Assembly (NCBI GenBank): GCA_003044455.1
Contig: POWY01000014.1
Location: 1-40,449, forward strand
Length of the DNA stretch: 40,449 nucleotides
Source of the DNA: Neisseria bergeri
GTDB lineage: Bacteria; Pseudomonadota; Gammaproteobacteria; Burkholderiales; Neisseriaceae
Reading direction: 5' to 3'
The notes under the pieces are model-generated. The model worked only from the letters and a program-made list of their open reading frames with translations, was not told where the DNA came from and searched no databases. Numbering within the stretch: position 1 is the stretch's first letter; every line of letters starts with the position of its first letter. Made by a program: the position numbers and the translations under genes. Below, piece by piece: positions 1 through 7,394 of this stretch.

Positions 1-126
1 ACCGCCGAATTTTTTAGCCAAAATAGTAGTCAAAGCGGCAGTCAGGGTGGTTTTACCATGGTCAACGTGACCGATGGTGCCAACGTTTACGTGCGGTTTG
101 CTACGTTCGAATTTTTCCTTAGCCAT
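1..126 (-). CDS. tuf: Elongation factor Tu, N-terminal part (partial)
   Basis: The reverse strand translates to 42 residues from [16 protein letters not shown] and carries the G1 (P-loop) motif GHVDHGKT near residues 19-26, the GTP-binding site of EF-Tu. EF-Tu delivers aminoacyl-tRNA to the ribosome as a ternary complex with GTP. The gene runs off the left edge, so only the first tenth is present. AGGA lies about 8 bases before the ATG. It follows three tRNA genes on the same strand, the arrangement of the E. coli tufB operon, so it is probably co-transcribed with them. Two tuf copies are usual in this genus; which copy this is cannot be told. Confidence 0.97.
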   Translation of the reverse strand, partial: MAKEKFERSKPHVNVGTIGHVDHGKTTLTAALTTILAKKFGG

Positions 127-175
127 GGCAATATCCTATATATCTAAGCTTTAAAGAAATGAATAATCGAAGAGA

Positions 176-250
176 TGGTGCCCATGGGCAGATTTGAACT
201 GCCGGCCTCTCCCTTACCAAGGGAGTGCTCTACCCCTGAGCTACATGGGC
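176..250 (-). tRNA. tRNA-Thr (GGT)
   Basis: The reverse strand gives a 75-base cloverleaf. Acceptor arm GCCCATG pairs with CATGGGC, followed by discriminator A and an encoded CCA. The D-arm has AGCTC, the anticodon stem is CTCCC/GGGAG with loop TTGGTAA and anticodon GGT, and the T-arm has TTCAAAT. It is the last of three tRNAs before tuf and is likely processed from the tRNA-tuf transcript. Confidence 0.96.
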
Positions 251-258
251 CTAATTGT

Positions 259-332
259 TGGAGCGGGTGAAGGGAATCGAACCCTCACCGTAAGCTTGGA
301 AGGCTTCTGCTCTACCATTGAGCTACACCCGC
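259..332 (-). tRNA. tRNA-Gly (TCC)
   Basis: The reverse strand gives a 74-base cloverleaf starting GCGGGTG and ending CACCCGC-T-CCA, with CCA encoded. The anticodon loop CTTCCAA carries TCC, which reads GGA/GGG glycine codons. It lies 8 bases from tRNA-Thr and 30 bases from tRNA-Tyr in the same direction. Confidence 0.96.
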
Positions 333-362
333 ATTACTCGCTACTGCTCCAAGTAAGAATTT

Positions 363-446
363 TGGTGGAGGGAGAAGGATTCGAACCTTCGAAGCTTTCG
401 CAACAGATTTACAGTCTGCCCCCTTTGACCGCTCGGGAATCCCTCC
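363..446 (-). tRNA. tRNA-Tyr (GTA)
   Basis: The reverse strand gives an 84-base class II tRNA with a long variable arm. Acceptor GGAGGGA pairs with TCCCTCC, followed by A and an encoded CCA. The anticodon loop is CTGTAAA with anticodon GTA. It is the first gene of the Tyr-Gly-Thr-tuf unit. Confidence 0.96.
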
Positions 447-459
447 AAAAGAGAACGCT

Positions 460-488
460 AGTTTATTAGCGGCTTGCTTTTCCGTCAA
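460..488 (-). promoter_or_regulatory. Promoter of the tRNA-tuf operon with UP-like A tracts
   Basis: On the minus strand a -35 box TTGACG (complement of 483-488) is separated by exactly 17 bases from a -10 box TAAACT (complement of 460-465), just upstream of tRNA-Tyr. Directly upstream (about 489-515) are phased A/T runs resembling a UP element that binds the alpha subunit of RNA polymerase. This fits a stable-RNA operon that must be transcribed strongly. Seen in sequence; activity is inferred. Confidence 0.7.
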
Positions 489-543
489 GTTTTTTTTTGA
501 TTTTATTTCAAAACAAACATAATTTGATGTTTTAAAGAAGAAT

Positions 544-816
<273 letters not shown>

Positions 817-917
817 TTATCAAAACCGGGCGGGCGCGGATTATAACACAAGGTTTTTTTGAACCGGACGGTTGCAAACGAATGTTTACAACTCGGAAAT
901 GATTATCAAAGCGCATA

Positions 918-1487
918 TTATTCAGCCACTTGGAAAATCCTTAATTCAAATGTACTCTGCCCCGATTTCCCCTCTCTATATTCCGTCAGCCAATCGGGAA
1001 TATCCGGCAGCGTACCCGCCTCGAGATAGACGAATGCCTCGGGGTTCAGGTGCGGCTTCAAGGCATCGAACAGGATTTGCCAATCCTGCCATGCAAACGG
1101 CGGGTCGAGAAAGACGACATCAAACTGTTCGGATGCGGTCTTCAAATATGCGATGCCGTCTGAAAAGACGGTCTGTATTTGCATCAAACCCAATTCGCGG
1201 CTGTTTTTCTCAAGGGTTTGTGCCGTTTGGCGGTTGTTATCCGAAATCAGCACGCGTTTGGCGTTGCGCGAAGCGGCTTCTATACCGAGTGCGCCGCTGC
1301 CTCCGAAGAGATCCAAAACCGTTTTACCCGTCAAATCCTGTCCCAGCCAGTTAAACAGCTTTTCACGCACGCTGTCGGGTGTCGGACGCAGTCCGTCGGC
1401 GGATGTGAAACTCAATTTCCTGCCCCGGCATTGCCCGCCGATAATGCGTACCCGGTTGCTGTGTTTGGTATGTTTGCCTGCCGCCAT
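918..1487 (-). CDS. rsmD: 16S rRNA (guanine(966)-N(2))-methyltransferase RsmD
   Basis: This 189-residue protein is a Rossmann-fold SAM-dependent methyltransferase that methylates N2 of G966 in 16S rRNA during 30S assembly. Visible motifs are RIIGGQCRGRKL at the N-terminus (family signature), the SAM-binding loop DLFGGSGALGIEAASR from about residue 59, and the catalytic motif DPPF at about 128-131. The length is typical. ATG at 1487 is preferred over an upstream TTG because AGGT lies about 9 bases before it. A DUS-derived SDGI is embedded near residue 110. It reads toward the ferredoxin gene on the same strand. Confidence 0.95.
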   Translation of the reverse strand: MAAGKHTKHSNRVRIIGGQCRGRKLSFTSADGLRPTPDSVREKLFNWLGQDLTGKTVLDLFGGSGALGIEAASRNAKRVLISDNNRQTAQTLEKNSRELGLMQIQTVFSDGIAYLKTASEQFDVVFLDPPFAWQDWQILFDALKPHLNPEAFVYLEAGTLPDIPDWLTEYREGKSGQSTFELRIFQVAE

Positions 1488-1536
1488 AATCAAAAACCTG
1501 TAAGTTCAAACGGTATTATACAAGACCTGTCAAAGA

Positions 1537-1571
1537 ATATGCCGTCTGAAAACTTTTTTCAGACGGCATAT
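1537..1571 (-). terminator. DUS inverted-repeat terminator of the XRE regulator gene
   Basis: ATATGCCGTCTGAAAA and its inverse complement are separated by three bases, giving a long stem built from two head-to-head uptake sequences. It begins five bases past the stop of the minus-strand regulator gene, so it can end that transcript. The same paired DUS also serves as a DNA-uptake signal. Confidence 0.85.
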
Positions 1572-1575
1572 CTGT

Positions 1576-1953
1576 TTAAACGGTTTCGGTCAGCTTGCGG
1601 AGCAGCTCGATTTCTTTGTCTTTTTGTTCCAACATTTCTTTGCAGTGTTTCAATTCCATTTTTAAAAATTCTATTTTCATCGAAACATCACCCGACGCAT
1701 ACAACGCAATATCGCCACCACTATCTCCTTCATTAATCTGCAACACCATCCCGCCGCCGCCAGATTTGAGCAAATCCCACATATCGATTTTGAAAATCTG
1801 CGCCAACTGCTCCAAACGCGGGATATTCAACTGCGTTTCGCCCCGTTCGATTTTGGCATACCCGCCCGCCGACATCGCCAGCTTTTCCGCCATATCCTCC
1901 TGCGACCATTTGTTCAATTCGCGCATCAGGCGGATTTTTTCGTGGGTTTCCAT
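1576..1953 (-). CDS. XRE-family HTH regulator with C-terminal coiled coil
   Basis: This is a 125-residue cytoplasmic protein. Residues about 6-62 form a lambda-repressor-like helix-turn-helix (MRELNKWSQEDMAEKL, then the recognition region AGGYAKIERGE), the classical Cro/C1 fold. A glycine-rich linker (SGGGG) follows, and then a heptad-like charged helix from about residue 92 (MKIEFLKMELKHCKEM onward) likely to form a coiled coil for oligomerisation. Target genes are unknown. It is divergent from the AT-rich HAD/PRTase/DprA-like cassette, with 119 bases between start codons, so control of that cassette or of itself is plausible but only inferred. Base composition is closer to the host than to the cassette, and the 3' hairpin is made of host DUS, so it may predate the cassette. 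Confidence 0.85.
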   Translation of the reverse strand: METHEKIRLMRELNKWSQEDMAEKLAMSAGGYAKIERGETQLNIPRLEQLAQIFKIDMWDLLKSGGGGMVLQINEGDSGGDIALYASGDVSMKIEFLKMELKHCKEMLEQKDKEIELLRKLTETV

Positions 1954-2072
1954 AAGCTGAACTTTCTATGTAGGTAGTTGAATTATCGGGACAGATTTTA
2001 AACTATGGTTGACTGGCTAAACAAGAATGTTTTTTATATTATTCAAATAAATAATGATTATGCACCATCTTT
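1954..2072. promoter_or_regulatory. Divergent intergenic region of the regulator and the AT-rich cassette
   Basis: These 119 bases separate the start codons of the XRE gene (minus) and the HAD gene (plus). The stretch is very AT-rich toward the right (2025-2060, with TTTTTTATATTATTC). TATATT at 2034-2039 is a possible plus-strand -10 box, but no convincing -35 is visible. No good Shine-Dalgarno precedes the HAD start at 2073. It is the natural place for an operator of the XRE protein; I could not identify one with confidence. Confidence 0.4.
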
Positions 2073-2633
2073 ATGACTTACTCAAATATATCTCAACAGG
2101 ATATTTTGCACTCTCCTTACAAGAATTTCCTTGTTGACTTAGATAACACCCTTATTTTTACGGATGCAGCTAATAATGCTGCGTATTTGTCTGCTGCCAA
2201 TTCGTTGGGGTTCTCTACACTTTTTTCAAAGCATAATCAATTTAGGATTACTCGTACAGATTTAACATCACTATCAGAATCTGTGCAGCAAAAGATTATT
2301 ATTCAAAAACAAAAAATTTATCACTTTTTTCTAAACCAAACTATCCTTAATGAGGCTTTATTCCAATTGCTCAAAAATAGCAATCGAGATGTTTTTCTCG
2401 TCAGTAACGCTGATGAGAATCGAGCCAGCTCACTTATTGAATATCATCATCTTCACGATTTGTTCAAAGAAAAAATATTTTGCCCCTCTATCCCGAACAA
2501 ATATGAATTTTCCCTTAAAAGGCTAAACCTCCTGCCAAATAGTGTTCTAATTTTTGATGATGACAAATTACAGCTTCAACAAGCCGCTGCTTTAGGCTTG
2601 CAGACCCCGCAACTTTATTTAATTGGAGTATAA
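2073..2633 (+). CDS. HAD-superfamily hydrolase of an AT-rich cassette
   Basis: This 186-residue protein has all four HAD motifs in order: motif I VDLDNT (nucleophile D22, acid D24), motif II with S111 in LVSN, motif III lysine K143 in PNKYEF, and motif IV FDDD at about 161-164. This predicts a Mg-dependent phosphatase acting through an aspartyl-phosphate; a small alpha-helical cap (about residues 34-95) suggests a small substrate such as a nucleotide or sugar phosphate. The exact substrate cannot be read from the sequence. It is the first gene of a three-gene unit, with only two bases before the next start. Codon use is strikingly AT-rich (14 of 60 bases are G or C at 2281-2340) and no DUS is present, unlike the flanks, which indicates horizontal acquisition. 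Confidence 0.85.
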   Translation: MTYSNISQQDILHSPYKNFLVDLDNTLIFTDAANNAAYLSAANSLGFSTLFSKHNQFRITRTDLTSLSESVQQKIIIQKQKIYHFFLNQTILNEALFQLLKNSNRDVFLVSNADENRASSLIEYHHLHDLFKEKIFCPSIPNKYEFSLKRLNLLPNSVLIFDDDKLQLQQAAALGLQTPQLYLIGV

Positions 2634-2635
2634 CA

Positions 2636-3379
2636 ATGTCCGTTCACGATTTTATTAAAGATTATCCATATAATAACCTTCCCCTTAAGCATCATATTAT
2701 TCAGAAAAATCGCTTTCTGAAAACAAATATTGATGCATACTATTGTCTAGACTATACCAAATATTGTAATCAGGGAAATCCTGATTTCCTTGTTGTATTT
2801 AAAAATACCTTTAAAGATTTTCCTGAGGAAGAGTTATATAATGCTGCATACGAACTTTTTCCATTTTATCATCAAATACTGGAACTTCTTGACAAAGAGA
2901 ATCTCAATACCATCTGTGTTGTTCCACGTTCTAAAGCAAGGTCTTCTTATCAGATTAGTCAATTATTTTTCTTAGAGGCTATTCGCAAAATAATCACTGT
3001 AATCCAATCAAAACATAATGAGATGTTTTGTGAGGTTTCATGTTTTGATGGTTCTGACTATATTATTCGACATACGGATACCCGTACAACTCATTTGGAT
3101 AAATCAGGTTATGGCGGAGATGGGGATTTGCCCTACCCGGGCATAACGACAGATACTTGTTCTTTATCGGATGAAATCCGAGGAAAACGTATTTTACTTA
3201 TTGATGATATTTACACCAAAACGGTTAATGTCGATGAAGACTGCATACAGGCTTTATTGGATAAAGGTGCAGAAAAAGTAATCCTATTCACTATTGCCCG
3301 AACCAAATCCTACTTAGAGCATGACATAAATAATAAAGAATCCATTCGAGCCAAAGCAATAAGTATATTCAGCAGATAA
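2636..3379 (+). CDS. Phosphoribosyltransferase-like protein of an AT-rich cassette
   Basis: This 247-residue protein has a type I phosphoribosyltransferase core in its C-terminal half. The hydrophobic strand and acidic pair ILLIDDIYTKT at about 186-196 correspond to the PRPP-binding loop, VVPRSKARSS near 95-104 to the upstream pyrophosphate-binding region, and TDTRTTHLDKSG around 148-158 to a flexible loop. The canonical loop is DD-x-x-T-T-G-x-T; here the glycine is replaced (TKTVNVDED), so catalysis may be altered. The N-terminal about 90 residues are unassigned. GGAG lies 9 bases before the ATG, two bases after the HAD stop, so the two are translationally linked. AT-rich, without DUS. A ComF-like role in DNA uptake or a nucleotide-modifying role are both possible. 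Confidence 0.75.
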   Translation: MSVHDFIKDYPYNNLPLKHHIIQKNRFLKTNIDAYYCLDYTKYCNQGNPDFLVVFKNTFKDFPEEELYNAAYELFPFYHQILELLDKENLNTICVVPRSKARSSYQISQLFFLEAIRKIITVIQSKHNEMFCEVSCFDGSDYIIRHTDTRTTHLDKSGYGGDGDLPYPGITTDTCSLSDEIRGKRILLIDDIYTKTVNVDEDCIQALLDKGAEKVILFTIARTKSYLEHDINNKESIRAKAISIFSR

Positions 3380-3468
3380 CCAGCTAATACCGAAGTCCCT
3401 TAGGGGGTAAAGATAATTTTGACTTGAACAACTTGTTTTAACTTCTAAAAAACAAACAGGAATTTCTC

Positions 3469-4461
3469 ATGAAATATACAGAACATAGCTTGAATATATT
3501 AACTGCTTTAGAATTTAACGGCATCGGAAACGCATGGATTATACGAAACTTAAGTCATCGCACCCCATACGAAGAAATTGTAACTTTGCTAAATAACAAA
3601 CTTTCTAAAGAAGAACAAGCAACAAATGAGACTTTTATAAGAGTAAGAAAACAAATCGAACAAAAATTTATTGAGATTGAAAATTACTGTGATGGCGTTA
3701 CTGCCATAGGAGAACCTGACTTCCCATTAATTCGTGGTAATGTACCCGACAGTGACAAACCTGTTGTCTTATTTTATAAAGGTGACTTATCACTTCTCAG
3801 CAAAAAAAATTCCAATGTTGCAGTTATTGGTTTATTAAATCCAGATAACCATACTTGTGATGATGAAAAAAAAGTTGTCCAAAAATTAGTGGAAAAAAAT
3901 GCCGTTATTGTTAGTGGACTAGCGATGGGCTGTGATGCAGTGGCACACAAACAGGCACTACTGTCATCAGGTGCGACCGTTGCCATTTTACCAAGTCCGT
4001 TAACGGATATTTTACCTGCCGGTAATCGAGATTTAGCAGAAGAAATTGCATCAAACGACGGATTGTTGATTACTGAATATTACGAACCACCAAAAAATCA
4101 TAATGACCTTATCAGCCGTTTTATCAAGCGAGACCGTCTGCAGGCACTGTTTAGTGATGCGGTTATTTTAAGTGCCAGCTACACACCTGAAAGCATTGAT
4201 AAAAAAAGCAAAAAAATTGATAGCGGCTCACGCCATGCACTTGAGAAAGCAAAACAGTATGGGATTTCACGAGCTGTTATTTATGATGAAAACAACAAAG
4301 AAAACCCCAAATACGATTTAAATCGTGAATTAATTAAGGATAAAACAACACTTGTGATTAATCCTCATCAGCCTGAAGATGCAATAAATCAAATTTTCCA
4401 AGGATTTGAAAAAACAACAATTTCTTCATCGAGCCAAGGCATCCAAGGTGATCTATTTTAA
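3469..4461 (+). CDS. DprA/Smf-like (SLOG-fold) protein of an AT-rich cassette
   Basis: This 330-residue protein has the DprA Rossmann-like core at residues about 95-275: NVAVIG at 116-121, SGLAMGCDAVAH at 149-160 (canonical SGLAxGID-AH), a P-x-GN motif near 183-186, FIKRDRLQA at 218-226 (canonical FPRRNRxIA) and DSGSRHALEKA near 251-261. DprA proteins bind single-stranded DNA and load RecA in transformation; the wider SLOG family also binds NAD- or nucleotide-derived ligands. The C-terminal winged helix of housekeeping DprA is missing, replaced by a Ser-rich tail. It lies 89 bases after the phosphoribosyltransferase gene, with GGAA before its ATG. It is AT-rich, has two A8 runs (about 3802 and 3865) and no DUS, and is distinct from the host dprA at 7395-8588. 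Confidence 0.85.
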   Translation: MKYTEHSLNILTALEFNGIGNAWIIRNLSHRTPYEEIVTLLNNKLSKEEQATNETFIRVRKQIEQKFIEIENYCDGVTAIGEPDFPLIRGNVPDSDKPVVLFYKGDLSLLSKKNSNVAVIGLLNPDNHTCDDEKKVVQKLVEKNAVIVSGLAMGCDAVAHKQALLSSGATVAILPSPLTDILPAGNRDLAEEIASNDGLLITEYYEPPKNHNDLISRFIKRDRLQALFSDAVILSASYTPESIDKKSKKIDSGSRHALEKAKQYGISRAVIYDENNKENPKYDLNRELIKDKTTLVINPHQPEDAINQIFQGFEKTTISSSSQGIQGDLF

Positions 4462-4469
4462 TAAACAAA

Positions 4470-4499
4470 ATGCCGTCTGAAACTCCTTTCAGACGGCAT
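4470..4499. terminator. Bidirectional DUS hairpin between cassette and topA
   Basis: ATGCCGTCTGAAA and its inverse complement flank a short loop (ACTCC), with T residues following on the plus strand and A-rich sequence before. It sits between the stop codons of the convergent DprA-like gene and topA and can stop both transcripts. It marks the return to host-like sequence at the right end of the AT-rich cassette. Confidence 0.88.
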
Positions 4500-4524
4500 T
4501 TCTTCCATCTCAATCCCAACCGCT

Positions 4525-6831
4525 TCACTCTTTCGGTGCAGGCGGTTCAATCTGTTCTTTCCAGCCGCATTCTTTTTGCGGACAGACTTTTTCCACGCCC
4601 CAGCGTTTGGTGGTTTTGATGGTCAAGACCGGCCAATGGCAGTTCGGGCATTGTTCGGCGACGGGCGTGTTCCAAGTGGCGTAGTTGCAGTCGGGATAGG
4701 TGTTGCAACTGTAAAACAGTTTGCCGTAACGGGATTTGCGCTCGACGAGGTTGCCTTTTTTGCATTGCGGGCATTGGACGCCGGTGTCTTTCGGTTTTTC
4801 CAGCGGCTCGACGTGTTTGCATTTGGGGTAGTTGGCGCAGCCGATGAATTTGCTGCCGGTACGGCTGTATTTGTACACTAAACGACCGCCGCATTTAGGG
4901 CATTCGCGCCCGTCGAGTTCCGCCTGCTCGGCTTCGGCTTTGGCGATGCGCTCGGCGGCTTCTTCGGCGGTTTCGTTAACATTGCGCGTGTAGCTGCATT
5001 CGGGATAGCCGGCACACGCAACGAAACGGCCCATTTTGCCGAACTTGATTTGCAGTTTGTGTTCGCCGCATTTCGGGCAGGTTTCGTCAAGTTCCTGCGT
5101 GGTAAATTTGGCGCGTTCGATACCCTCTTTTTCTTCCACTTGCTTGATAAACGGCTTCCAGAATTTGTCCATCACGGGAATCCATTGACGTTTGCCGTTG
5201 GCAATTTCGTCGAGCTGGTCTTCGAGTTTAGCGGTAAAGTGGTAATCGACATATTGGGCGAAGTGTTCAGTCAGGAATTTGTTGACGATGTCGCCCGTGT
5301 CGGTGGGCATGAAGCGTTTTTGCTCAAGGGTAACGTATTCGCGGTCTTTGAGCGTGGAGATGATGCTGGCGTAGGTCGAAGGGCGGCCAATGCCGTATTC
5401 TTCGAGGGCTTTAACCAGCGTGGCTTCGTTGTAGCGCGGCGGCGGAGTGGTGAAGTGTTGTTCGCCGTAAAGTTTGTCCACAGGCAGTTTGTCGCCTTCG
5501 CTCATTTCAGGCAGTTTTTTGCTGTCTTCGCTCTCTTCGTCGTCGCTGCTTTCTTCATACACGCTCAAAAAGCCTGCGAAGGTTTGCACTTGTCCGGTTA
5601 CGCGGAATACGCCTTTGCCGACGGTAATATCGACGGTGGTTTGGTCGAATTTGGCAGGCGTCATCTGACAGGCGACGGTACGCTGCCAAATCATTTGATA
5701 GAGTTTGAACTGGTCTGCGCTCAGGAAGGGTTTGACGCTTTCGGGCGTGCGGTACACGGAAGTCGGACGGATCGCCTCGTGCGCTTCTTGGGCGTTTTTG
5801 GATTTGGTTTTGTATTGTTTGGCGGCACTCGGCAGATATTCTTTGCCGATTTTGTTTTCGATGTAATGGCGGATTTCGGTTAACGCTTCGTCAGCCAAAT
5901 TCACGCTGTCGGTACGCATATAGGTAATCAGGCCGATCGCGCCCTGCCCTACGTCTATACCTTCGTAAAGCTGTTGGGCGGTACGCATCGTGCGGTCGGT
6001 GGTGAAGCCGAGTTTGCGGACGGCATCCTGCTGCATAGTGGATGTGGTGAACGGCGCGGCAGGATTGCGGCTGCGCTTTTTCTTTTCAATGGCGGTAACG
6101 ACGGCCTCTTTGCCTTCGAGTTCTTTCAACACGTCAGCTTGCGCGGCTTCGTTCGGCAGGTCGAATTGTTCGAGTTTCGCGCCGTCGTATTGGGCGAGTT
6201 TGGCGGTAAACTTGCTGCGTCCTTTGCGGCTGTCGAGATGTACCGTCCAATATTCCTGCGCTTCAAACGCGCGGATTTCGTTTTCGCGTTCGCAAATCAG
6301 GCGCAAAGCGGGACTTTGCACGCGGCCGGCACTCAAACCACGTCGGATTTTTTTCCACAGCAACGGCGAGAGGTTGAAACCGACCAGATAGTCCAAAGCG
6401 CGGCGGGTTTGTTGGGCATCGACCAAGTCCATTTCGATTTCGCGCGGATGGGCGACAGCTTCGAGGACGGCGTTTTTGGTGATTTCGTGGAACACGACGC
6501 GCTGCGGCTTGATGTTTTTCAGGTCGCGTTTGGATTTGAGGATTTCCAAAAGATGCCAGGAAATGGCTTCGCCTTCCCTGTCCGGGTCGGTTGCGAGGTA
6601 GATGTTTTCGGCTTCTTTGGCGGCGGCGACGATGGCATCGACGTGTTTGCCGTTGCGGCCGATCAATTGGTATTTCATCGCAAAGCCGTTGTCGGGATCG
6701 ACCGCGCCGCTTTTGGGGACGAGGTCGCGGACGTGGCCGTAGGATGCGAGGATTTCAAAATCGCCGCCCAAATATTTTTTCAGGGTTTTGGCTTTGGACG
6801 GGGATTCGACGATTAAGAGGTTTTTCGCCAT
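4525..6831 (-). CDS. topA: DNA topoisomerase I
   Basis: This 768-residue type IA topoisomerase relaxes negative supercoils by cutting one strand through a 5'-phosphotyrosine. The TOPRIM domain opens with LLIVESPSKAKT, carries the metal-binding YLATDPDREGEAI at about 78-90, and the catalytic tyrosine lies in ITYMRTDS (Y304). The C-terminus has four four-cysteine zinc-ribbon repeats (CPKCGEH, CPKCGGR, CPQCKKG, CPNCHWP), which bind single-stranded DNA. The start is set at MAKNLLIVES; an upstream in-frame ATG begins inside a DUS and would add a non-conserved MPSETPAS stretch. Downstream of smg on the same strand, it ends against the bidirectional hairpin. Confidence 0.97.
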   Translation of the reverse strand: MAKNLLIVESPSKAKTLKKYLGGDFEILASYGHVRDLVPKSGAVDPDNGFAMKYQLIGRNGKHVDAIVAAAKEAENIYLATDPDREGEAISWHLLEILKSKRDLKNIKPQRVVFHEITKNAVLEAVAHPREIEMDLVDAQQTRRALDYLVGFNLSPLLWKKIRRGLSAGRVQSPALRLICERENEIRAFEAQEYWTVHLDSRKGRSKFTAKLAQYDGAKLEQFDLPNEAAQADVLKELEGKEAVVTAIEKKKRSRNPAAPFTTSTMQQDAVRKLGFTTDRTMRTAQQLYEGIDVGQGAIGLITYMRTDSVNLADEALTEIRHYIENKIGKEYLPSAAKQYKTKSKNAQEAHEAIRPTSVYRTPESVKPFLSADQFKLYQMIWQRTVACQMTPAKFDQTTVDITVGKGVFRVTGQVQTFAGFLSVYEESSDDEESEDSKKLPEMSEGDKLPVDKLYGEQHFTTPPPRYNEATLVKALEEYGIGRPSTYASIISTLKDREYVTLEQKRFMPTDTGDIVNKFLTEHFAQYVDYHFTAKLEDQLDEIANGKRQWIPVMDKFWKPFIKQVEEKEGIERAKFTTQELDETCPKCGEHKLQIKFGKMGRFVACAGYPECSYTRNVNETAEEAAERIAKAEAEQAELDGRECPKCGGRLVYKYSRTGSKFIGCANYPKCKHVEPLEKPKDTGVQCPQCKKGNLVERKSRYGKLFYSCNTYPDCNYATWNTPVAEQCPNCHWPVLTIKTTKRWGVEKVCPQKECGWKEQIEPPAPKE

Positions 6832-6867
6832 TTGTCGTTCTCTGGATGGTGGTTTTGATGCCGGCGT

Positions 6868-6903
6868 TTCAGACGGCACGGGCGGGCCGGCACCGTCTGA
6901 AGC
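6868..6903 (-). repeat. Imperfect inverted DUS pair between smg and topA
   Basis: TTCAGACGGCAC and GTGCCGTCTGAA-like arms (the second arm reads CACCGTCTGAA) flank a GC-rich centre. It lies between the smg stop and the topA start on the minus strand. It could attenuate read-through from smg into topA, or be only an uptake signal; no T run follows on the minus strand. Confidence 0.5.
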
Positions 6904-6907
6904 CGCT

Positions 6908-7369
6908 TCAGTTCATCGTGGGTTTGTTGTCGAGTAAAAGCGCGCTCATCAGCTCGTCGCCGACCAACACGGGCAGCTCGCTCTTGTTTGCCCATAAAAG
7001 CAGCAGGGTCAGCACTTTGGCGGTATCTACGGTAATTTCGTCGCCGGGGATGTGCATCAGCGCGTGGATGATGATTTCCCGCTGTTCGCAGCTTATGGCT
7101 TTTTCTTCAATCAGATACTGCATCAGCCCCATCACTTCCTGCGGCAGGTTGTCGGTTTCTTCTTTGCTGTACACGCGCAATGCGCCGCTGTCGGCGGGTT
7201 CGGCGGAAAATTCGGAGCTGTTGAGCAATACTTCCATCATCATCAGGGTGTTGCCGATTTCCATCGTATCGAAACCCGCTTCTTCAAGCAGCATACCCAA
7301 GTCTTCGGGCGGCGGACAGGTATCGAAATCTTGGAAATGTTCGATGAGGTAGGCGATGACTTCGGTCAT
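6908..7369 (-). CDS. smg: Smg family protein (DUF494)
   Basis: This 153-residue acidic cytoplasmic protein matches the Smg/DUF494 family over its whole length: N-terminal [12 protein letters not shown], central [13 protein letters not shown] and C-terminal [22 protein letters not shown]. It is conserved in gamma- and beta-proteobacteria next to dprA and topA, as seen here, but its biochemical role is not established. It is predicted all-helical with no catalytic motif. It starts 25 bases after the dprA stop, so co-transcription is likely. Confidence 0.93.
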   Translation of the reverse strand: MTEVIAYLIEHFQDFDTCPPPEDLGMLLEEAGFDTMEIGNTLMMMEVLLNSSEFSAEPADSGALRVYSKEETDNLPQEVMGLMQYLIEEKAISCEQREIIIHALMHIPGDEITVDTAKVLTLLLLWANKSELPVLVGDELMSALLLDNKPTMN

Positions 7370-7394
7370 TCGTGTTCCTTAATATAAAGTGCGT

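Noticed and set aside
194-469. 91-residue plus-strand frame across the tRNA genes
   Set aside because: It lies opposite three clear tRNA cloverleaves.
3380-3468. Small RNA or regulatory element between the PRTase and DprA-like genes
   Set aside because: The 89-base gap has TTAGGGGGTAAAG but no clear hairpin, promoter pair or open frame; it is probably only an untranslated spacer.
5050-6816. Long plus-strand frames opposite topA (277 and 280 residues)
   Set aside because: They are antisense frames of topA with low-complexity Phe/Val/Gly composition; topA motifs are unmistakable on the other strand.
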